The position numbers and the translations under genes were made by a program. The notes under the pieces were generated by a model. That model was not told the DNA's origin, ran no database searches, and saw only the letters and a program-made list of their open reading frames with translations. A DNA stretch of 64,000 nt, from contig NZ_JBEBMX010000005.1 of assembly GCF_043196875.1 (NCBI RefSeq), positions 252,841-316,840 on the forward strand, read 5' to 3'. Below are positions 8,187 to 16,163 of this stretch, piece after piece. Each line of letters starts with the position of its first letter. Within the stretch, counting starts at the first letter, position 1. This DNA is from Saccharospirillum sp043196875 (GTDB taxonomy: Bacteria > Pseudomonadota > Gammaproteobacteria > Pseudomonadales > Natronospirillaceae).

Positions 8187-8543
8187 TTACTGGTAATGTG
8201 CCGAAGCTTTATAAACCTTTCCGTGTTGATTGAAATGAAAGATCTCTGCAACCAGGCCTTTGCGTCCTTGGTAGTAGATGATCAGACTGCCAACTCCGCA
8301 AAACACATGGATGAGTTCAAAGTGTAATGGAGGCTTAATGGCGAGACCTTTAGCCCAGTATTCGCCGACCGCAGACTTGCCCGTTAGTTTTCCATCCTCG
8401 ACGCCCATCCTTTCTGCGATCAGCGGCGAGTGCATTTCAAAGTCTTCGGTGTAGTGGGAGAGGATGGCATCCAGATCATGAGCGTTCCAGGCTTTAACCC
8501 AGTGTTTGGCAAATTGTTCAGCAAACGCTTTATCGATTTTCAT
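8187..8543 (-). CDS. SnoaL-like / NTF2-fold protein
   Basis: About 118 residues of an NTF2-like fold: FAKHWVKAWNAHDLDAILSHYTEDFEMHSP is the classic first helix and strand of SnoaL-like polyketide cyclase and ketosteroid isomerase relatives. The longer frame from 8573 overlaps the LysR gene; the ATG at 8543 is preferred. The family includes both enzymes and binding proteins, so function is open. Confidence 0.78.
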   Translation of the reverse strand: MKIDKAFAEQFAKHWVKAWNAHDLDAILSHYTEDFEMHSPLIAERMGVEDGKLTGKSAVGEYWAKGLAIKPPLHFELIHVFCGVGSLIIYYQGRKGLVAEIFHFNQHGKVYKASAHYQ

Positions 8544-8559
8544 GCTCGGCTCCGGAGTT

Positions 8560-9453
8560 CTATGACTGGGCAAAGTTCGGATGCTCTTTAAAGTGCTGAA
8601 TCAGATAATCGCAAACGCTTTGCAGCTTAGGTGACGGCTGACGGACCTTAGGGTACACCAGCCAAACACCGCTGTAGGGATACTGGTATTGCGTTAACAG
8701 CGGCACCAGCTCGCCGCTGGCCAGGTCGTTGGCTACATAATAATCAGGTAATTGTGCAATCCCCAAGCCCTTACGCACGGCATCTAGCAAGGCCGGGCCG
8801 GAATTGCCGCGCCAGCGGCTGGTGACCTTCACTTCTTTGCGCTGGCCGTCTTGCTGAAACAGCCAATGGTTTTTCGAGCCGATCAAGCAGTTGTGCTTGT
8901 TGAGTTCGGCCAAGGTGTGCGGCATGCCGTGTTGGTTAACGTACTGGCGTGAGGCGCATAGATGTTCCACCCGATCACAGAGGCGTCGTGATAAATGGCT
9001 GGAGTCTTTCATTGCGCCCATGCGGATAGCCAGGTCATAGCCTTCTTCGATTAAGTCCACAGCGCGATTGGTGAGGTGAAAATCGAGTTCAATCTTGGGG
9101 TGCTGGATTAAAAAATCATTCATAACCGGCGCAATGTAGCGCTCGCCAAAGGTGGTGGCGCAGGTCATTTTAAAGGCACCAATGGGGGCCTGGTTTAGGC
9201 TGGAAATGACTTCCTCGGCACTGCCTAAGGCGGATGGCAAATCCCGGCAATGTTGATAGTACAACTCGCCCGCTTCGCTCAAGCGAATGCGGCGCGTGGT
9301 GCGGAACAGCAGAGTGCTGCCCAGAGAGTTTTCTAGCTGGCTAATCAGCCGGCTGATATGAGAGGCCGACACCCCCAGTTTCAGCGCCGCTGCCGAGAAG
9401 CTGCCTTGTTGAACCACCTCGACAAAGGCCTCCATGGCTTCCCAGTTCTTCAT
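8560..9453 (-). CDS. LysR-family regulator divergent from the formaldehyde-detoxification genes
   Basis: LTTR of about 297 aa. The HTH is MEAFVEVVQQGSFSAAALKLGVSASHISRLI followed by FRTTRRIRLSEAG; the effector domain begins around GAFKMTCATTFGERYIAP. The ATG at 9453 is chosen over the longer 9501 frame because the HTH starts there. It is transcribed away from frmA across about 180 bases. LTTRs in this position commonly control glutathione-dependent formaldehyde oxidation, so regulation of frmA-fghA is a good inference. Confidence 0.88.
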   Translation of the reverse strand: MKNWEAMEAFVEVVQQGSFSAAALKLGVSASHISRLISQLENSLGSTLLFRTTRRIRLSEAGELYYQHCRDLPSALGSAEEVISSLNQAPIGAFKMTCATTFGERYIAPVMNDFLIQHPKIELDFHLTNRAVDLIEEGYDLAIRMGAMKDSSHLSRRLCDRVEHLCASRQYVNQHGMPHTLAELNKHNCLIGSKNHWLFQQDGQRKEVKVTSRWRGNSGPALLDAVRKGLGIAQLPDYYVANDLASGELVPLLTQYQYPYSGVWLVYPKVRQPSPKLQSVCDYLIQHFKEHPNFAQS

Positions 9454-9632
9454 AAACCCTCTGCAATAACGGTCGTTTTGAGCGGGCTGATTATAACTCA
9501 AAGGTCAGTTTTCGAAATGATTGTTGCTGTATGACAACAATCATTTGCCGAATTAAGCGTTATCCGGTTCGGCGGCCGGGACTACACTGCCGCCATCGCA
9601 GTTAGGTTTAACATCACAGGGTAGAGACCATC

Positions 9633-10748
9633 ATGAAATGCAAAGCAGCCGTAGCCTGGGGCCCGGGCCAACCCCTTAAGATTGAAGAAGTCGACGTTCA
9701 GGATCCGCAAGCCGGGGAAGTTCTGGTGCGTATCGTGGCCAGCGGCGTTTGCCACACCGATGCCTTTACTCTGTCGGGTGATGACCCGGAAGGTGTGTTC
9801 CCGGCCATCCTGGGTCACGAAGGCGCCGGCATCGTCGAAGCCGTGGGCGAGGGCGTGACTACTCTGAAAGTTGGCGACCATGTGATTCCGTTGTACACCG
9901 CAGAATGCGGTGAATGTAAGTTCTGCAAATCGGGCAAGACCAACCTGTGCAGCGCGGTTCGTGAAACCCAGGGCAAAGGCTTGATGCCCGACGGCACAAC
10001 CCGTTTCAGCATCAACGGCGAGCCCATTTACCACTACATGGGTTGCTCAACTTTCTCGGAATACAGCGTGGTGCCGGAAATTTCGCTGGCAAAAATTCAC
10101 GTCGATGCGCCACTGGAAAAAGTCTGCCTGCTGGGCTGTGGCATCACCACCGGTATTGGAGCGGTGCTGAATACCGCCAAGGTTGAGCAGGGCGATACGG
10201 TCGCGGTCTTTGGTCTGGGTGGTATCGGGTTGTCGTGCATTCAAGGTGCACGCATGGCGGGCGCATCGCGAATTATTGCCATCGACATCAACGAATCCAA
10301 ATTCGAAATGGCCAAGCAGTTTGGTGCGACCGATTGCGTGAACCCGAAAAATTTCGATGCACCCATTCAACAAGTCATCGTCGATATGACCGATGGCGGT
10401 GTCGATTATTCATTCGAATGCATCGGTAATGTGCAGGTGATGCGTTCGGCGCTGGAGTGCTGCCACAAGGGTTGGGGTGAATCCATCATCATTGGCGTGG
10501 CCGGTGCCGGTCAGGAAATTTCCACGCGTCCGTTTCAGTTGGTGACTGGTCGAGTCTGGAAAGGCTCAGCCTTCGGTGGCGTGAAAGGCCGCAGTCAGTT
10601 GCCGGGCTATGTCGAAGATTACATGAACGGCAAAATCGAGATCGACCCTTTCGTGACGCATACCATGCCGCTGGAACAGATCAACGACGCCTTCGATTTA
10701 ATGCATAAAGGCGAGAGCATTCGTACTGTCGTTCTGTTCGATCAATAA
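9633..10748 (+). CDS. frmA: S-(hydroxymethyl)glutathione dehydrogenase / class III alcohol dehydrogenase
   Basis: Zn-dependent NAD enzyme (371 aa) oxidising the formaldehyde-glutathione adduct to S-formylglutathione; it also reduces S-nitrosoglutathione. Catalytic Zn ligands are in SGVCHTDAFT and GHEGAGIV; structural Zn Cys residues are in CGECKFCKSGKTNLC; the NAD fold shows FGLGGIGLSCIQGA. GCGITTGIGAVLNTAKVEQG is typical of class III enzymes. It forms a two-gene unit with fghA, with a hairpin in the gap. Confidence 0.96.
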   Translation: MKCKAAVAWGPGQPLKIEEVDVQDPQAGEVLVRIVASGVCHTDAFTLSGDDPEGVFPAILGHEGAGIVEAVGEGVTTLKVGDHVIPLYTAECGECKFCKSGKTNLCSAVRETQGKGLMPDGTTRFSINGEPIYHYMGCSTFSEYSVVPEISLAKIHVDAPLEKVCLLGCGITTGIGAVLNTAKVEQGDTVAVFGLGGIGLSCIQGARMAGASRIIAIDINESKFEMAKQFGATDCVNPKNFDAPIQQVIVDMTDGGVDYSFECIGNVQVMRSALECCHKGWGESIIIGVAGAGQEISTRPFQLVTGRVWKGSAFGGVKGRSQLPGYVEDYMNGKIEIDPFVTHTMPLEQINDAFDLMHKGESIRTVVLFDQ

Positions 10749-10779
10749 CCTAACTGTTGTTTTAACAAGTGATCATCCA

Positions 10780-10803
10780 AGCCCGCTCAGCGGGCTCTTT
10801 GCT
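10780..10803 (+). terminator. Hairpin between frmA and fghA
   Basis: Seven-base stem AGCCCGC / GCGGGCT with a three-base loop followed by CTTTG. The T-run is weak, so it may attenuate rather than stop transcription from frmA into fghA. Confidence 0.5.
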
Positions 10804-10821
10804 CCCGACTTGGAGACATCT

Positions 10822-11652
10822 ATGGAACTGCTATCGAGCACCAAAAGTTTCGGCGGCTGGTTAAAACGCTACCGCCATGAAAGCTCGGCCGTAAACGGCG
10901 AGATGACTTTTGCTATCTACCTGCCGCCACAGGCCGAGCAGAAAAATGTACCGGTGCTGTATTGGCTGTCTGGCCTGACCTGCAACGATGAAAACTTCAC
11001 GCAAAAGGCGGGCGCTTTTCGCAAAGCAGCCGAGCTGGGCTTAGCCATTGTTTGCCCGGACACCAGTCCACGTGGCACCGATTACCCGGGCGAACATGAA
11101 AGCTACGACTTCGGTTCTGCTGCGGGTTTTTATCTCAACGCTACTGTTGAGCCTTATTCGAAAACCTATCGGATGTACGACTACGTGGTGAAGGAATTAC
11201 CGCCGTTGGTCGAAGCCAACTTCCCGGTTACCGACAAGCGTTCTATCTCCGGCCATTCCATGGGTGGCCATGGTGCTTTGATCTGTGCGTTGAAGAACCC
11301 GGGCATCTACCAATCGGTCTCCGCCTTCGCGCCCATCGCCAACCCAATCAACTGCCCCTGGGGCGAAAAAGCCTTTACTGGTTATCTGGGTGACGACCGC
11401 GCTCAATGGGAAGAATGGGACGCGACCTTATTGGTTGCCAATGCCAGTGAACGTTTGCCCCTGTTCATTGACCAGGGCGAAGCGGATAACTTCTTAGCAG
11501 AGCAGTTAAAGCCAGAAGCGCTGGAAGCGGCCTGTGAGCAAGCAGGGCACCCGATTACCTTGCGCCGTCAGCCGGGTTATGACCACAGTTACTACTTTAT
11601 CGCCAGCTTTATTGATGATCATCTGGAACATCATTTTAAGGCTTTGGGTTAA
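10822..11652 (+). CDS. fghA: S-formylglutathione hydrolase
   Basis: Serine esterase (276 aa) hydrolysing S-formylglutathione to formate and glutathione, the second step after FrmA. The nucleophile elbow is GHSMGGHGAL; the oxyanion region is LYWLSGLTCNDENF; the Asp lies in LFIDQGEADNFL and the His in GYDHSYYFI. The ATG at 10822 is chosen because a GGAG lies seven bases upstream, within the longer TTG-initiated frame from 10810. Confidence 0.95.
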   Translation: MELLSSTKSFGGWLKRYRHESSAVNGEMTFAIYLPPQAEQKNVPVLYWLSGLTCNDENFTQKAGAFRKAAELGLAIVCPDTSPRGTDYPGEHESYDFGSAAGFYLNATVEPYSKTYRMYDYVVKELPPLVEANFPVTDKRSISGHSMGGHGALICALKNPGIYQSVSAFAPIANPINCPWGEKAFTGYLGDDRAQWEEWDATLLVANASERLPLFIDQGEADNFLAEQLKPEALEAACEQAGHPITLRRQPGYDHSYYFIASFIDDHLEHHFKALG

Positions 11653-11656
11653 TGCA

Positions 11657-11694
11657 GAAACCCTTCTGTCGGTATTAACCGATGGAAGGGTTTC
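11657..11694 (+). terminator. Long hairpin after fghA
   Basis: A ten-base perfect stem GAAACCCTTC / GAAGGGTTTC encloses a second small stem CGGT / ACCG. T-rich sequence follows a few bases later. It is probably the fghA terminator. The remaining gap to 11872 shows no gene. Confidence 0.6.
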
Positions 11695-11871
11695 CATACG
11701 CATTTTATTTGCAGAGAAGTTATTGAGTTGTATCGAGCGTTAACTAATTAATGTCGCCGAACTTTCACAGTGGCCATAGTGGCTAACCTAAATCTGGATC
11801 ACCCGCCATCCAGGTAAGGCTTGCAGGCGCGAGATCTCACTGGCTCGTTAAACACCGAACAAACCGATTTA

Positions 11872-12285
11872 TTACTCTTCCCAGCCAGCCTTCCCAGGTG
11901 GATGCTCTTCAAACCAGGAAACAATACTTGGCATATTTTGCTCGAAGTTACCCGGTACTGAGAAGTTCAGCACGCCCGCGCGCTGAGCGCTGCGGTTTTC
12001 AAAGTCGTGCGTCAAGCCAGCGGGCGCAAGTACAAAGGAACCGGTTGGCGCATCTGTCCATTGGTCACCGATCAGAAAACTCATGGTGCCTTCAATCACA
12101 AAAAAGACGTCGTCTTCATCATGGCTGTGAGCGCCAGGGCCTTGGGTGAAAGGTTCTAACCACCACTCAGAAATCGAGTACTGTCCATTAGATTCTGTAC
12201 CGTCTGCTTTGAACAGCGCAGCGATGCCGCCCATGGAATATCGGCGGCCTTCACCGGGTGACAGTAATATGGGTTTTCGGCTCAT
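11872..12285 (-). CDS. Cupin-domain protein
   Basis: A 137-residue single-domain cupin. Motif 1 is GAHSHDEDDVFFVIEGTMSFLIG (His, His, Asp/Glu metal ligands) and motif 2 is PAGLTHDFENRS (His). The double-stranded beta helix usually binds Fe, Mn or Zn; the reaction is unknown. It is the leftmost gene of the leftward-reading accessory island between fghA and valS. An AAGGAAG site precedes the ATG. Confidence 0.82.
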   Translation of the reverse strand: MSRKPILLSPGEGRRYSMGGIAALFKADGTESNGQYSISEWWLEPFTQGPGAHSHDEDDVFFVIEGTMSFLIGDQWTDAPTGSFVLAPAGLTHDFENRSAQRAGVLNFSVPGNFEQNMPSIVSWFEEHPPGKAGWEE

Positions 12286-12322
12286 GGTGTCTTCCTTTTC
12301 GTTGAGTCATCTACCAAGGCTG

Positions 12323-12366
12323 AATAGGACACTCACTTTAAGTCTTTATTCGGGTGTGTGCATTTT
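12323..12366. repeat. Palindromic GGTGTCC-type dispersed repeat, copy 2 (inverted orientation)
   Basis: AATAGGACACTCACTTTAAG followed by TTTATTCGGGTGTGTGC forms an imperfect inverted repeat. The order AGGACAC first, then GGGTGT, is opposite to most other copies. It lies just upstream of the cupin gene. The rest of the 12286-12490 gap shows no gene. Confidence 0.5.
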
Positions 12367-12490
12367 ACTTGAACTGGCATAGGTTTTTGCATTGCATTTC
12401 TGTGTTTAGGCGTCGACATCTATTCGATACGATGAGTACCTGATAACTGCCTTCCAAGAAAAACGATCTAATACCCTAATGTAATTAAGT

Positions 12491-13027
12491 TCAAGATATT
12501 AGTCGGTCCAAGAATGGGAAAACAGGGTACTCCTGATTCCAGTCTCCAAAGTGGCCTTCATTCATGATGATTTGCGTTCCACCGATTTTCTCAAATATGA
12601 AGCGCCCTTGATCTGCATCGCAACCATAGGGGTCGACCAATGAATTTATTATGTATGCATCTCCACAGTTGGCCTTAATCGATTCCCAGTTATAGGTTTT
12701 CTGTAAAACTGGCTCATCTTCCTCGTTTGGCTGGGTATGATATCCCGCAATCAGGTAAGTTGCTTTTACTGGAACTTGGGATTTCTCGAGAATGGCAAGC
12801 AGTAAAGCAGCACCAGCCGAATGACCGATCAAAATAGTATCTCTGGTAAGAACGTGGCTGCTTAAAATTTTTGGCAGAAACGTTTCAATTGGCTCTTGGT
12901 TTATTTCGGGCCAATGAGGCGTTTCGACGTCAAAACCTTTGCCTTTGAGCTGCTCTGCTAGCCAGGGATACCAAATGGCTTGAGGGTCACTGCCAGTCCC
13001 ATGAAAAATTATTGCATGTTGCCCCAT
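12491..13027 (-). CDS. RBBP9/YdeN-family serine hydrolase
   Basis: A 178-residue alpha/beta hydrolase. The start IIFHGTGSDPQAIWYPWL fits the RBBP9/YdeN family, the nucleophile elbow is IGHSAGAALLL, and the Asp (SLVDPYG) and His (MNEGHFGDW) complete a triad. Substrates in this family are poorly known. It reads leftward like its neighbours. No clear attC flanks it, so it may be accessory DNA outside the cassette core. Confidence 0.82.
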   Translation of the reverse strand: MGQHAIIFHGTGSDPQAIWYPWLAEQLKGKGFDVETPHWPEINQEPIETFLPKILSSHVLTRDTILIGHSAGAALLLAILEKSQVPVKATYLIAGYHTQPNEEDEPVLQKTYNWESIKANCGDAYIINSLVDPYGCDADQGRFIFEKIGGTQIIMNEGHFGDWNQEYPVFPFLDRLIS

Positions 13028-13100
13028 CGAATATACCTTTCATAAATTGCCAGTCTGATGGCAGTTATTAAGCTACTTGCCATAAATTATCACGCTAATC

Positions 13101-13140
13101 AGGAATATCACCATTATTGAGGTGGGTGTCCTATTTTAAC
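13101..13140. repeat. Palindromic GGTGTCC-type dispersed repeat, copy 3
   Basis: AGGAATATCACC ... GGTGGGTGTCCT imperfect inverted arms in the gap between the hydrolase and SDR genes. The right half AGGTGGGTGTCCTATTTTA is one of the best matches to the family consensus. Confidence 0.55.
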
Positions 13141-13211
13141 CTCTGCGGTTAACGCTTACAGCATTAGCGCGGTCTTTTGCGTCAACTACCTGCACCTGAA
13201 TTTATTCATTT

Positions 13212-13907
13212 CTACCACCGCAAAGAACCTGATTCCATGCACAGGTAGTCTCGGTTTTCTACTTTTCCATTGACGACTAATTCACTTATCAGTTCAGCCG
13301 ACTTTTCGGGTGTCATATGAGCATCTTTTGATGCCATTTTGGTCAGTAGTCTACCAGGATGGATAGCTGCGACTTTGATGCCATCTTCTTCCAGGTCATC
13401 TGCTAAGCAAAGAGTAAGCATGTTTTGAGCAGCCTTACTTATGCGATAAGAGTAAGAACAACCAGTACCTTTTGCTGCGCCTGATGCCTGCATTGACATC
13501 GAACCCCGCCGAGAACTTATATTAATGATCAGTGCATTCTCAGATTTGCAAAGAGCAGTGTAAGCACCTTTGACCGTAGAAAAAACACCTAGGCAATTGG
13601 TTTCAAAAGCAGTTGAAATTTGCTCTATAGTAGCAGTATCTAGACTTGATCCCTTACTACCTACACCAGCATTATTGATTAATACGTCTATCGATAGATC
13701 ACTCAACCAATCTTTGACTCGAACATCGTGGTCGGGTGACCGTACATCGGACTCAAGAATATGTGCCTCTGGGAACTCTTTTAATAAGTCTTCCTTAGCT
13801 TCAGGGCTTCTAACAATAAGGAATAAATCCCATTGGTAGCTATCGAAGGATCTAGCAAGCTCCTTTCCAAGCCCTTTCCCAGCTCCTGTGATTAAAACTC
13901 TTGACAA
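13212..13907 (-). CDS. Short-chain dehydrogenase/reductase
   Basis: Classical SDR of 231 aa. The Rossmann motif is ITGAGKGLGKELA near the start, NNAGVG is at about residue 80, the catalytic Ser is in INISSRRGS and the Tyr-Lys pair in YSYRISKAAQN. The start codon appears to be TTG at 13907 with AGGTGAAG upstream; no ATG fits the Rossmann start. Its 5' side abuts the repeat/attC-like element at 13924-14054, so it may be the last (leftmost) cassette of the array. Confidence 0.83.
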   Translation of the reverse strand: MSRVLITGAGKGLGKELARSFDSYQWDLFLIVRSPEAKEDLLKEFPEAHILESDVRSPDHDVRVKDWLSDLSIDVLINNAGVGSKGSSLDTATIEQISTAFETNCLGVFSTVKGAYTALCKSENALIINISSRRGSMSMQASGAAKGTGCSYSYRISKAAQNMLTLCLADDLEEDGIKVAAIHPGRLLTKMASKDAHMTPEKSAELISELVVNGKVENRDYLCMESGSLRW

Positions 13908-13923
13908 CTTTCTTCACCTTTGA

Positions 13924-14054
13924 AGTGAACAGTTTATTCATTGTCACTTACGTTTTTTATTTGGGCACGACCTTGGAATGATGTTACCACGTTGTATCGC
14001 TTCGGTGCTGTATCTATCGTATGTCTCAGCGCTACGGTGGGTGTCCTGTTAGAC
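13924..14054. repeat. Long repeat element copy A, attC-like ends
   Basis: 131 bases between AGTGAAC and GTTAGAC. It shares TTTATTCATTGTCACTTACG and GACCTTGGAATGATGTTACC-like blocks with copies at 17.4-17.7 and 18.8-19.0 kb, and ends in GGTGGGTGTCCTGTTAG. GTTAGAC matches the complement of an attC core (RYYYAAC on the gene-sense strand: GTCTAAC). Arms beyond the core pair poorly, so it is a degraded or unusual attC. Confidence 0.55.
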
Positions 14055-14056
14055 AG

Positions 14057-14470
14057 TTAATTATTCTCAGGTACCAGCGGATAACCACTTGGCTGATCGT
14101 ATTCTATAATAGAAACAGGAGGCTTATCATCAATCTTCAATGCGAAGACTCTTCCATCCGATTCAATCTGTACCTTTAGATTCCCATCAAAGTAATCTCC
14201 ATTCTCTCCAGAGTGAGGGATATCTCTTGGGTATATCCAAGTGCCAATGTCTGAATAAATTTCATACCCATTCGAAGTGTAATCTAATACGGCGCTATCC
14301 TTATACAATATAACACCTGTTGTCCCACCAAAGTTGTAGTCGAGCGCAACCCCACTGTTATTATATATTTCGATAGTCGCAGTTCTGACGCATCCAGATA
14401 CCAATCCAGTAATGACCAACAAAATTAGTAACTTAATAATATTGTTCAATAGTTTTTTACTCCATGGCAT
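14057..14470 (-). CDS. Cassette-borne lipoprotein, 137 aa
   Basis: Family not recognised. The N-terminus has Lys-Lys then a hydrophobic run and lipobox VSGC at about residue 27, so it is a predicted lipoprotein. The mature part is beta-rich (TIEIYNNSGVALDYNFGG). The stop lies directly beside an attC-type core at 14048-14054. Unknown, short, secreted or lipidated products are common in integron cassettes. Confidence 0.65.
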   Translation of the reverse strand: MPWSKKLLNNIIKLLILLVITGLVSGCVRTATIEIYNNSGVALDYNFGGTTGVILYKDSAVLDYTSNGYEIYSDIGTWIYPRDIPHSGENGDYFDGNLKVQIESDGRVFALKIDDKPPVSIIEYDQPSGYPLVPENN

Positions 14471-14538
14471 TGAGCTTTAATTGCTTACTGCTCGAATATT
14501 AACAATATTTTTCATATGAACCACCAAACAGTTGTTAA

Positions 14539-14583
14539 AAGGACATCCATAATAAATGGCGCTTGAAGTGGGTGTCCTATTAG
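14539..14583. repeat. Palindromic GGTGTCC-type dispersed repeat, copy 4
   Basis: AAGGACATCC ... GGGTGTCCT inverted arms (eight of nine pairs). The right end supplies the TAA stop of the leftward ORF at 14580-14810, so the repeat abuts and slightly overlaps coding sequence. Confidence 0.55.
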
Positions 14584-14810
14584 TCTTCTACGAGCAGCGC
14601 GGTGTATCGGATACCACGCAAGAAGATGCGTTGCGGTACTGGGAGCAACACGCACAGTGCGGTAGCAGGCAACACCGATAGCATGCGGTCGGCAAAAGGC
14701 GGAGCTTCTACAGAGTTCAACTCACCAGACAGGTTGACTATCGCGCTCATGGCCAGAAAGAGTGCCAAGAGAATGCCGAGAGTTCTAGCTATGTAAATTG
14801 CTGAGGTCAT
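14580..14810 (-). CDS. Small membrane protein, 76 aa (cassette ORF)
   Basis: Two hydrophobic segments (about residues 8-27 and 44-58) predict a two-span inner-membrane protein of unknown family. A longer frame exists from 14954, but it runs through the attC site and the upstream gene. The ATG at 14810 lies eight bases after the attC core GTTAGGC, the normal position for the first codon of an integron cassette. Confidence 0.6.
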   Translation of the reverse strand: MTSAIYIARTLGILLALFLAMSAIVNLSGELNSVEAPPFADRMLSVLPATALCVLLPVPQRIFLRGIRYTALLVED

Positions 14811-14818
14811 GATCTGCC

Positions 14819-14935
14819 GCCTAACGCCTTTGTCAGCCGCGTTTTGGTTGTAGTGTATTTTTGTGCAAAGATGGCCGAAGGCCATGCACAAAAAGGAGCG
14901 AAAGCCAAAACGTCGGCTGGACAAATTTGTTAAGT
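14819..14935 (-). other. attC recombination site (117 bp)
   Basis: Read on the gene-sense (minus) strand: ACTTAAC at one end, GTTAGGC at the other, with arms TTTGTcCAGCCG and CGGCTGACAAAGGC that pair with one extrahelical base, and a second inner pairing GTTTTGG / CCAAAAC. This is the textbook R''-L''-L'-R' layout of an integron attC. It starts at the stop codon of the interrupted gene to its right and ends just before the next ATG. Confidence 0.88.
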
Positions 14936-15256
14936 GCTTTTTGGTACAAACCAACCACCGTTACTTACAACCCATTTTAGTTCTTCAAAGCGCTCATCTT
15001 TAAAATTTATATTTTTTAGAAACTCTTTAGCTTGCTCCCATGTCGGGTGACAAGCTACATTTCCTGAGTTGCAATCCCCGAGGAGCACCAAAGGTTCATA
15101 ATATCGCTTACAATCAGCGGGCGAATCTATAACCATTTTTAGGAAGAGTTCGTATCTCTTCCCATTTTTTGCTTTATAACCGAAGGAATACTAACCTCCA
15201 TCTCTATTGATGTCGGCGTATTCTGGCGTTTTACATTGAAGCGATTTAAATTCCAT
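14930..15256 (-). pseudogene. Cassette ORF interrupted by in-frame TAG
   Basis: Reading leftward from ATG 15256 gives MEFKSLQCKTPEYADINRDG then, at codon 22 (15191-15193), TAG; the same frame then stays open for 85 codons (YSFGYKAKNGKRYELFLKM ... WFVPKST) to a TAA at 14930. The ATG-to-TAA frame is flanked on its 3' side by an excellent attC. A shorter product could restart at the ATG at 15136. The family is unknown; the Cys-containing soluble protein would be about 107 aa if the TAG were read. Confidence 0.6.
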
Positions 15257-15285
15257 AATCGATTACCTAACTAGCCGCACCTGGC

Positions 15286-15480
15286 ACTTAACGCCCGCGT
15301 AAAGCGCGCGAGGAATTAAGAGGACACCCACCTCAACCCTCTTCTCAGCCGCCGCCTTTGCATTATGGCAGATGTCTTGTTTAGCCAACGGGATACTCAA
15401 AATAGCTGACCCTTAAGATGGGTGTCCTGTTAGTTTTGCGATTGGTGCCCTGTTAGCCTCTAGGGTGGGTTTCCTATTAG
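15286..15480. repeat. Cluster of GGTGTCC-type repeat arms with attC-like core
   Basis: Contains an inverted arm AGGACACCCACCT (15321-15333), then three direct right arms: ATGGGTGTCCTGTTAG (15418-15433), TGGTGCCCTGTTAG (15443-15456) and GGGTGGGTTTCCTATTAG (15463-15480). The first and second elements form a roughly 115-base outer palindrome. An ACTTAAC core (15286-15292) suggests a decayed attC. The rest of the gap holds no gene. Confidence 0.5.
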
Positions 15481-15483
15481 CCG

Positions 15484-15909
15484 CTACTTTTGACTAAGGG
15501 TCATCAATAGAAATGGCGTATAGATCAATACAAGGTAGAAAAACACATAACCTAGTGTAATTCCAGCAGCGGTCATCAGCCTCCTGAATTTGTATATGTC
15601 GTCTTCCAAATGGTGGTAGAAGAAAGTGGTGGCAATGATGGCAAAAACCAAAAGATAAGGTGGTGTGACATTTTTAATAAAGCTGTTGGGTAAATAACCG
15701 AGGACTATTTCTCTAAGAATGGCAAAGGCAATGTATGCCAGGTAGGCGACAATCAGCACTAGATAAGAAGTTCTGACGGGGCGGGTGACTCTGAACGTGT
15801 AATGTCTTTTCCCTAGCCAGGATAACAACAAACCGAGCAGTAGCGTTGCTAATAAAAAAGTGACGAGAATAGCAACGACGACTAAGAAAAACGGAGGTGC
15901 AACTGTCAT
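15484..15909 (-). CDS. Four-span membrane protein, 141 aa (cassette ORF)
   Basis: Very hydrophobic, with predicted spans near residues 7-32, 48-68, 82-100 and 112-137 separated by short charged loops. Family not recognised. It reads leftward with the other cassette genes; the stop TAG sits at the edge of the repeat cluster. About 130 bases upstream without a gene separate it from the next repeat. Confidence 0.62.
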   Translation of the reverse strand: MTVAPPFFLVVVAILVTFLLATLLLGLLLSWLGKRHYTFRVTRPVRTSYLVLIVAYLAYIAFAILREIVLGYLPNSFIKNVTPPYLLVFAIIATTFFYHHLEDDIYKFRRLMTAAGITLGYVFFYLVLIYTPFLLMTLSQK

Positions 15910-16036
15910 ATTTTACCTAGTTCCTTTGGTGGCCCTTTAATTTAAGCATTCTATGTTCGATAGCAAACGGCCGCTGCTATCAAAGCTGAGCCGATCAGAA
16001 TAGCAACTCATACCGAAGCTCTAGTAACTCAGCTGA

Positions 16037-16082
16037 CAAGACACCCACAATAGTCGACTCTTAAGGTGGGTGTCCTGTTAAC
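16037..16082. repeat. Palindromic GGTGTCC-type dispersed repeat, copy with perfect stem
   Basis: GACACCCAC (16040-16048) and GTGGGTGTC (16066-16074) are perfect nine-base inverted arms with a 17-base loop. This is the cleanest hairpin of the family. The right end reads CTGTTAAC. Confidence 0.65.
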
Positions 16083-16083
16083 T

Positions 16084-16153
16084 CATAACCGAAGCGATAG
16101 CGTAGGTTGTCCGGCACGCATTTTTTGCGTGCGCACATAACAAACATGTTATG
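16084..16153. other. Possible degenerate attC with internal hairpins
   Basis: CATAAC and GTTATG cores bound a segment holding two perfect hairpins: GCACGCA / TGCGTGC (16114-16132) and CACATAACA / TGTTATGTG (16134-16155). It directly follows a cassette ORF stop, where an attC is expected, but the inner boxes next to the cores do not pair well. Confidence 0.35.
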
Positions 16154-16163
16154 TGCTGTTGAT

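Noticed and set aside
16037..16082. Perfect GACACCCAC hairpin as an attC site
   Set aside because: One core reads GTC rather than GTT, there is no extrahelical base, and the same palindrome occurs outside the cassette array; treated as a dispersed repeat.
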